Shown piece after piece: positions 57,378 through 64,000 of a stretch of 64,000 nucleotides of DNA (position 1 is its first letter; every line of letters begins with the position of its first letter). The position numbers were made by a program, and so were the translations under genes. Under the pieces are notes generated by a model. That model did not search any database. It was not told the DNA's origin and worked only from the letters and a program-made list of their open reading frames with translations. Origin of the DNA: Ambrosia x helenae (lineage: Eukaryota; Streptophyta; Magnoliopsida; Asterales; Asteraceae); contig CM061225.1 of NCBI GenBank assembly GCA_030844895.1, forward strand, positions 100,640,688 to 100,704,687. The letters run 5' to 3'.

Positions 57378-60300
57378 TTTTTAAAATGTTGGTTTAGTAT
57401 TTTTTTTTTGTTTTTAATCGTATGATATTTTTTTGCAGCAAACTATCAACATAGCTCGGTGCTTTGGCAACGGATTCGAGAGCTATTTTTTGCGGCCATG
57501 GGTAGGGGGAGTATCGAGAGAACGACTCGATATCTGGAAAGTGGTCGGACATTAATAATAAATGTCACTCGTTTTCGGAGGTCTACCAACGTTGCAAGGA
57601 CAACAGGGCCAGCGGGGAAGGTGATGACGGTTTACGAGCCGACATCTTTGATACAATCCCTCGACAGGAGGTGGTGCATTGAGGGAGGAGTTTGATTAAA
57701 TGAATCGACGACTACAGGATCTTCGCGACCTCGGCCAAAGACGTTTGCAAACTATGGACCAGAGAGTGGCCGAGAATAAAAGGTTCGTCGACATTCAAGA
57801 GGCGAGGCAAAGGGAAAAGGACATTGAGTTTTTGTCCAAACCGATCGACCACCTCAAGGGAGAAGCCCTACTCCTCGCGATACATCATAGGCAACAAATC
57901 CTTGCAAAATATAACCTCCAGTAATTTATTTAAGTTGTTTGTTTTTTTTTTTAATTTGGTATTGTAATTTATTTAAGTTGTTTGTTTTTTTTAATTTAAT
58001 TAATATTAGTTGTGTGTTTTTATTATTATTTGTAATTTTTTTTATATTTATTTGTCTTTTATTTTAATTATTTTGAATTAAAAGATTAAAAAAAAATAAA
58101 AAAATCAACCACTCACATTCAGGGGCTTTATAAATAAAGCCCCACCACTACACCCCTTTTTCAGTTTCTCTCTCCACGCTGACTCAGCAGCCATGTGGAC
58201 CAATCAGGAAGGGGGGCTTTATAAGAATCATTTACATAAGTAGTAGACTTATTTTTTTAGAAATTACTTTTGGGGGGTATGGGGGAAAAAAACTGATTTT
58301 GGTGATGTATAGAAGTGGTTTAGCGGCATCTAAGAAAATAAAGTAGATGCCGCCAAATGGTTCAAGGACATTGATGCCGCCAAACTAAAGATCTACATTG
58401 ATGCCGCCAAATGGTAGTGAGGTATCACTTTATAGTTTATAGTAATTGACCAACAAGTCCTTGTAGTTTATAGTAATTGACCAACAAGTCCAATATATTG
58501 AGAAATCAAGCAAGAAAGTTATAACTCCATATTTATTTTTCATGTGATGATATTATTATCATTATTTAGTATTTAATAAAAGTTAAAAGGTAAATTTGAT
58601 GATATATGGACAAAGATATGATAATCCTACAATCAAACTTAGTAAAAATATTTAGAAAACTAGTTTTAGCTCTTTATAAATACTTGTTTTTAGTGAATTA
58701 TTCATGAATATAAATGTATACATAGCTTTATATTCTTCAAATGAAAAAAATAAGAAATGTTGATCAGTCGTCCATACTAGCCGACTTTCTTATGTTTGAG
58801 AATTATCGTAGGTTTAAACTGTTTATAAACCCTAGTGTGATTTGGCAAAAGAAGATATCGGTTGGTTCGACATAAACTAAATAGTGGTTATGGATCAACA
58901 AGTCTGTGTCAATTTATTAATAAAACAAATTAATGTACTAAATATGGTTAAAACAAATCAAGACGCTATGAATATTAAAATAATAATACATTAAATTATT
59001 TTTAGCATGTTTGATTCCTACATGTAATGTAAGTTATAAACTTATAATTTTATAGATTTAGTACTGTAAGTGTTACGGACTGATATATTCACTAAAAACA
59101 AGTATTTATAAAGAGCTAAAACTAGTTTTCTAAATATTTTTACTAAGTTTGATTGTAGGATTATCATATCTTTGTCCATATATCATCAAATTTACCTTTT
59201 AACTTTTATTAAATACTAAATAATGATAATAATATCATCACATGAAAAATAAATATGGAGTTATAACTTTCTTGCTTGATTTCTCAATATATTGGACTTG
59301 TTGGTCAATTACTATAAACTACAAGGACTTGTTGGTCAATTACTATAAACTATAAAGTGATACCGCCAAATGGTTCGGCGGCATCTAACAAAATAAAGTG
59401 ATACCGCCAAATGGTTCGGCGGCATCTACTTTAATTTTTTTGATACCGCCAATTGGTTTTAAGGCATCTCCATTTTTGATTTTTTTACCCAATACCCCCT
59501 AAAAGTAATTTCTAAAAAAATAACTCCACCATTTATGTAAATGATTCGCTTTATAAATAAAGCCCCCCACTACGCATGGTCTAAGATATATAATTTTTAT
59601 ATTTATTTTTTGATTCCGCCTTGGTTCACCTCCAGGCTTACGCCTCGTGAGGCGAAGGGAAAACGCTTCGAGGCTCTTTTCCGTTCTTATAAACTTTGTG
59701 GCATACTAGTCATGGATATACATACAATTATACATATAGTGATATAGTTACATGTGTTATCAAGATGAAACAAAACAAACCTAGCACCAGCACCGAATCC
59801 AAAAGGTATGGCATAGAGTGTAGCAATTGTGTTAAGACTGTTCAAGAAATGCATGAGAAAATATTATTGCAAAGTCGAATGCTGAAAGTGCGTGTGTGTG
59901 CGCATATAATGTATATCATAAAACAAATGAAGTTACTATAGATATCATACCACACAGCAAGAACCGACGTTTCAAGCTCTGGATTTGGCAGAAGCCCGGA
60001 CAGTAAAACTAGAAGCTCGTATGACCACCATTCGAGGCTGAAAATGTATAAACGGTTAAATCACGCAATTAACTGAGTAACTGAAAATGTGAATATGAGA
60101 GGGAAGAAAAGATTTACCAAATCATGACAGCGGACGGGATAGCAAAGCTAAAAAACTGTCTCATCCCATGAAACACTTCAAGTGAGATTGGAGAACGTGT
60201 TTTTGCACACGAGGGGGCGTAGTTCATGTAAAACAAGAGGAAAACAACGTTTGCCCACATCGCAACTCCCATTGATATCGCTGCTCCAATGTTGCCCAAT

Positions 60301-60662
60301 CCAGTTTTATACACAAGGGCCCAACAAAGAGGAATGTGCAGGCATAAAGCAGCTATTGAGCTGGCAAGCATGGGTAATAGCATGCTTTGCATTTGGAAAT
60401 ATCTAACAAGTGGTTGAAGAATCGCGTAAGCGAAAAGCGCAGGAATAAGATAAGTGATGAATTTGCCAGCTTCTTGTGAAATCAAAGGGTTTTGACCAAC
60501 AAGAATGAGTAATGGTCCAGTATATCTCCAAAAGATTGCAAGAGGAATGGATACAATTAAAAGTGAGAAAATGGCAGTGTATGTTTGAATTCCAACTTTT
60601 GTGTATTGTTTAGCTCCATAAGCTTGTCCACATAAAGTTTCCAAAGCACTAGACATCCCCAT
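55376..60662 (-). CDS. MATE/DTX efflux transporter, 5' exon missing
   Basis: A MATE (multidrug and toxic compound extrusion) membrane antiporter. Six exons with GT-AG borders: 60118-60662, 59951-60037, 59781-59837, 55966-56204, 55641-55846, 55376-55438. They join in frame to 1197 nt (398 codons). Order of motifs: MGMSSALETLCGQAYGAKQY, SPISLEVFHGMRQFFSFAIP, CLEWWSYELLVLLSGLLPNP, the NTIATLYAIPFGFGAGA and STRVSNELGAGNPKGAR blocks, GVGWQHLAAYANLAAYYLAG, and the end RERLFEGEYSTEDRSS. The first visible exon follows an intron acceptor (TTTAATAG), so about 80-90 N-terminal residues (TM1-2) must lie on an exon beyond 64000 or be lost; 60663-64000 shows none. The intron between 59780 and 56205 holds a three-level TE nest. 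Substrate is unknown; no exon is broken. Confidence 0.9.
56825..57924 (+). pseudogene. PIF/Harbinger ORF1 (Myb/SANT-like), decayed
   Basis: Exon 1 reads MYPYGSPFGSR then, after a frameshift near 56865, NWGEFD, GQFYPGPNMPAHFFPPPNY, a basic RGRGRRSHKKK and WERDEEFKLARAWLDISEDP, typical of the Myb/SANT-like ORF1 protein of plant PIF/Harbinger elements. An intron (about 57229-57438, GT...TTGCAG) holds two (TA)n runs. Exon 2 reads NYQHSSVLWQRIRELFFAAM, then needs another one-base shift to give GEYRENDSISGKWSDIN, followed by a stop before GG. The C-terminal coiled part LQDLRDLGQRRLQTM...AIHHRQQILAKYNLQ ends at 57924. Two frameshifts and one stop make it non-functional. Confidence 0.8.
57249..57376 (+). 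repeat. Two (TA)n microsatellites in ORF1 intron
   Basis: 57249-57288 and 57325-57376, separated by a duplicated AAAATGTTGGTTTAGTATTT segment, so the intron has duplicated internally. Confidence 0.85.
58225..59547. mobile_element. Mutator-like foldback, innermost level, 9-bp TSD
   Basis: Ends GAATCATTTACATAA and exact inverse. 9-bp TSD GCTTTATAA (58216-58224, 59548-59556). Arms of about 470 bp pair through GATGCCGCCAAATGGTT-type repeats, GACCAACAAGTCC and ATATATTGAGAAATCAAGC. A spacer of about 380 bp (58700-59080) lies between them. No ORF. Confidence 0.9.
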
Positions 60663-60728
60663 CTATTAAATTAAAAAAAAAAAAAAACATTATATCATGT
60701 CAAACTAAGGTGGCTTTTGGTTTGTAAT
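60663..60728 (-). other. MATE intron start (poly-A/T acceptor side)
   Basis: Contains the acceptor TTTAATAG just before the ATGGGGATG of the first visible MATE exon. Confidence 0.6.
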
Positions 60729-61313
60729 TAAGGGTGTTAATTTATGAGTCGTGTTCGCGGTTGAACATGAACACGACACAAACTCGAAAATCGTGTCACA
60801 CACATAAACGTAAGCCATAAATCTATTTTTATTTTAAAATTTTCAACATTTAATACTCTAAAATGACAAATTTAGATTAAAATAACAATGAAACAAATAA
60901 GTACATATTATCAAACATGATATTCATTTATCTTTTATTTTCTAAACTTTGATATAAGATAAGTCAAATTTAGTAACACATAAACACGAAAAATTATATC
61001 AAGATAACGGGCAGGCGGGCAACAAGCTGCGCCGCAACCCCTTTCTGGACCGCAAACCCTAACCTACTAAAAACAAACTCATGCCCCCCCGGAGTCGAGA
61101 CACTACCAATTTAAGTTATGACTTATATTTTTTTAAATAATATATAAAACAACAGGTCAAACGAGTGAACCCACAAACCTATTAGATCAAGCCAACCATG
61201 ACTCTATTAGTTAAATGTGTGTGCGGATGGGACTGAAATTGACCCAAACCCACGAATATCAAGGAGTATGTCGTGTACTCGTGTTTCCATGTCATGTGAG
61301 AAATCCACACCCT
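60729..61313. mobile_element. hAT-like remnant with shared GGGCAGGCGGG repeat
   Basis: GGGTGTTAATTTATGAGTCG at left is partly inverted against GAGAAATCCACACCCTA at right. It carries the 61004-61072 repeat also present at 4979. No clean TSD. Confidence 0.4.
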
Positions 61314-61416
61314 ATTTGCGGTCAATAATCAATACGAGTATAATTTTGATAAGTCTCGATAATTAGGCATGGATCTCTAAACCCAACCCTTCAGGTAGGT
61401 ATGGAGGATTCCCAGT

Positions 61417-61590
61417 TCTATGGCTTTACACTACAATCCTTCAAATACATAATCTTCCAATTTGATTATAACTGTAGTTATCTGTGCTATTGAAGTTGAC
61501 TTCTTATTTCTTAACTCTTATAATCTTAATGAGGTCTTATAATGTAAATACTTTAATCTATGTTATAATTACGTTGACTACAATTTTGGA
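61417..61590 (+). repeat. Direct repeat pair with 63072-63260
   Basis: CAGTTCTATGG...AATCTTCCAATTTGATT... GATGTTGACTTCTTA-type text recurs in the same order about 1.65 kb downstream (CAGTTCTACGG, AATCTTCCAATTTGATTG, TGTTGACTTCTTAATG). It may be an old segmental duplication or the flanks of an element. Confidence 0.55.
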
Positions 61591-62435
61591 AGTAAGGATA
61601 AGTTGCAACGTGCTAGACAAAAATGAGTTTTCAAGAGATATCAAAAGATTTTGTCAACAAGTGCAATATCAATCTAAAATTGACTACTTCCTGTCTTGCA
61701 TCATATTTTAATCATATTTGTAAGGCCTCAAGGGCCCTTAACTGATTATGTTTTCACTTCACTGATTTCTATCAATCCTGCACTGCTACATCACTTTACT
61801 GATTTCCTTCACTGAAACACTTTTTTGTAGGCAGCACTTCACTGATTCTTTATCCAACTATCCATTATTTTCACACATAATAATAATAATAATAAATTTT
61901 TAAAATAAATTTCTTTCTTAATCTTCATAGTAAAAATAAATTTCTTTCGTAATATGCAACACACGTTTTCACGATTTCATTCTTAATCTTCATAGTAAAA
62001 ATATCGTTCCATACACTTAAAATTAGTTAATTAATTCATGTAGGTCCCTCACACACAAACACATGCACAAATAGAAGAAATAGGCAAACATAATACACAT
62101 CACACATGTATACATATATATATAACTATCAAAAGAAGAGCAACAAAAATGTGGTGGGTTATAGTGTCGGATGTGAAAGAAAAACATGGTTTGTTTGTAT
62201 ATTGGTTTCAGGCCCATTATCACAATGCTCGAAAGAAAATAAACTTAAAAAATTGAAAGTTGGAGGCACAAAAATTCAAAGAAAACTACGGACTTTTTTT
62301 CTCTCTCTATATATACTCCACACACACAATACACATATCTATACATGCATAACTTATATCTATCACCATCTTCATCTTCACCTCCAACCTTCAAGCTTTC
62401 AGAGTTAAAAAAAAAAAAAAAACCTTGCAACTAAA

Positions 62436-62439
<4 letters not shown>

Positions 62440-62487
<48 letters not shown>

Positions 62488-62490
62488 GGG
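62440..62490 (+). repeat. (TA)n(GA)n microsatellite
   Basis: (TA)n followed by (GA)n. The surrounding 62000-62900 has no coding exon that I can support. Confidence 0.8.
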
Positions 62491-63071
62491 AGACTAAACC
62501 ATAAAAAAGAATAAAATTATGTGAAAGTTTGTGCCACATCTGTGAACCAGCACGGTAACTAGAACCCGAATTTGGTTCACGGGACCACTACCAGCATGGG
62601 TGGCGACGGTGTTACTGTGCTGGTAGTGGGGTACCCGTGACAAATTCTGATAGCGCCCCGTCCCCCCTAAGTTATTCTACTTTCTCACTAAGGTGTTGAA
62701 TACAACGTTTTTTGTTGTGGAATAACAACCAAGCCCGATAACTAGCAAAAAAGTGTCGTCACATCACTGCCACGTAGACATTGGAGCAATAACTAAACAC
62801 CCAATAGCTAGGTGTCATAGAATAACTAAGAAAATCAAAAGTAAAGGAAAAATGAAAAAGAAAAAAACATATGTGATTGGTTATTGGAATGGACCCCACC
62901 TTCTTCTCCATCTAAATGGGGTATTATAACATATTTTGTGTAGTATGTAAAATTAAAGGGGTAAATGGGTGAATTCGTGAACCCGCTAGGTCAGCACAAA
63001 CATGGCTCGCTTAGCTAAACGTTTTTGTGGGTTTAATAAGAGAGCGGATTTGGAATGGATTTGGATGATTA

Positions 63072-63260
63072 ACAGTTCTACGGTTTGAAGAATTCAATTT
63101 GGATGGCATGGTTGTTAATCTTCCAATTTGATTGTAACTATAATTATATGCGCTACTGATGTTGACTTCTTAATGACTTAATTAATTCTATTTATTATAG
63201 TCTTGATGAGCTCTAATAATGCAAATACTTTAATCCATGTTATACTCCATCGGCTGGTCA
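63072..63260 (+). repeat. Second copy of the 61417 repeat
   Basis: See 61417-61590. It diverges after CATGTTATA. Confidence 0.55.
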
Positions 63261-63334
63261 GGAGGTTTTCCTAGAAGGGTTTCAGTTCAATCCTTGCTAC
63301 GTGCAAAAAAAGTGTAAATAATAGGAGAAAAGCA

Positions 63335-63433
63335 TCACTAGGAAGGATTCGAACTTGGGCAGGGTTTAAGAGTCACTGCTCGCCTTAGAAGAGGTAGCTG
63401 GTGTATTCGAAACCAGTTGCACTAGCCGTTAAA
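63335..63433 (-). repeat. tRNA-like SINE head
   Basis: Minus strand GGCTAGTGCAACTGGTTTCG (box-A-like) and CCCAAGTTCGAATCCTTCC (box B). A related plus-strand head-like text (ATCGGCTGGTCAGGAGG...GTTTCAGTTCAATCC) lies at 63249-63296, so two heads face each other. Confidence 0.4.
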
Positions 63434-63439
63434 AAAAAA

Positions 63440-64000
63440 AAAAACCATGTTAGAGCATTCACATCTCCACCAAATTTCCTCATTAAATTACACTAAAAAT
63501 CATTATTTCACTCTAAAATTTTCCCTCTCATTTTTAAAATAATAATACTTTTTCATACTTTTATCATTATATTTTCTCTCTACTCATTCACAACCACTTT
63601 CAAAAATATTAAAATATTTTTAGAGGTGAAAAGTATTTTTTTAAATATAGGGATAAACAGTGCTTCCATCAAATTTTTTCTCTCTCCTTAACTCACAACC
63701 GCTTACACTCAAAACTCATCATGTAAATTTGATTCCTCTGTGAATGCTCTTGTACTTCAGTCCATAAATTAATATTTTTCTTTTTATATATATATACTTG
63801 TGTTGACGACACGTGGATGGAACTATGGAAGGATAACCGCGCATGCCAAACAATAGTGAACTTCGAGGAAATATCAATTTCTTTTGTCAACTAGTGCCTA
63901 GACAATAGTGAAGAACTTGATTACTTGTAATGAATGTTGCATCATACTTTGGGCCGGTGGGTGCATAGACCGGGGCAACCCTGTCACACACCTTTGCCGT
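63440..64000. other. AT-rich edge, no gene recognised
   Basis: Contains weak inverted AGAGCATTCACATCTCC / GAATGCTCTTG ends (about 63454 and 63740) suggesting another MITE. Nothing coding, and no MATE exon 1. Confidence 0.35.

Larger units (their letters stand above)
56500..59581 (+). mobile_element. PIF/Harbinger element, middle level of nest
   Basis: TIRs GACCCCCGTAGTGGGGCG and the complement of CCCCCCACTACGCATGGTC. 3-bp TSD TAA on both sides (56497-56499, 59582-59584). Carries a decayed two-exon ORF1 and no DDE transposase. Its right end contains a Mutator-like element at 58225-59547. Confidence 0.85.
56245..59698. mobile_element. hAT-type AGGCG foldback, outer shell of nest
   Basis: Ends CATGGTTTAAAAAACAC and the complement of GTTCTTATAAACTTTG. 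Exact 8-bp TSD TGGCATAC (56237-56244, 59699-59706). Subterminal GAGGCG/CGCCTC words. Split by the Harbinger element at 56500-59581. Inserted in a MATE intron. Confidence 0.85.

Overview
The window is a repeat-dominated stretch of a flowering-plant (eudicot) nuclear genome. Multi-exon genes with GT-AG introns, AT-rich introns, long microsatellites and a dense mix of hAT, Mutator-like, PIF/Harbinger, Helitron, SINE and LTR sequences all fit this. The repeat style suggests Asteraceae, but that is only an impression. No bacterial, organellar or viral genes are evident.

Three host loci look real. (1) A complete GINS subunit PSF3 gene on + (CDS 8728-9815, 6 coding exons, 186 aa), with an intron in its 5' UTR, an E2F-type site and a telo-box. 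(2) A minus-strand SPT20/PHL-like gene (12680-19894, 9 exons, 294 aa) that keeps only the N-terminal SPT20-type region and has a 3.7 kb first intron full of elements. (3) A minus-strand MATE/DTX transporter (exons between 55376 and 60662) whose first exon is not in the window. A minus-strand 5' fragment of NUCLEAR PORE ANCHOR (NUA/TPR) at 52320-53882 carries two in-frame stops and is a pseudogene.

Everything else is layered transposable elements, many with exact target-site duplications (TSDs). 0-5.6 kb: a MITE with a Harbinger-like element in its TSD, then hAT elements, one of which splits a CCA/CTA triplet array and itself contains a 9-bp-TSD foldback element. 5.6-21.1 kb: the PSF3 and SPT20-like genes with hAT, MULE and MITE insertions. 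21.8-32.4 kb: Helitron ends and MULE-like elements. 32.8-42.1 kb: an inferred minus-strand Helitron carrying exon-like fragments, with a 3.6 kb solo LTR inside. 42.6-44.3 kb: a Harbinger-like element with an intact 205-aa ORF. 44.4-48.0 kb: a second exon-carrying minus-strand Helitron. 48.8-52.2 kb: a Harbinger-like end split by a second candidate solo LTR. 56.2-59.7 kb: a three-deep nest (hAT > PIF/Harbinger > Mutator-like foldback) in a MATE intron, each level with its own clean TSD.

The most novel signal is a Harbinger-like family with its own short accessory ORF. Two diverged copies (426-1637 and 42640-44321) share a TATA-box/ORF layout and a C-terminal motif SDARSDGRDS...LSPEY whose codons differ only at synonymous positions. 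A third related element (56500-59581) carries a decayed Myb/SANT-like PIF ORF1 instead. A second theme is the number of long-arm foldback elements with 9-bp TSDs, which could produce hairpin RNA.
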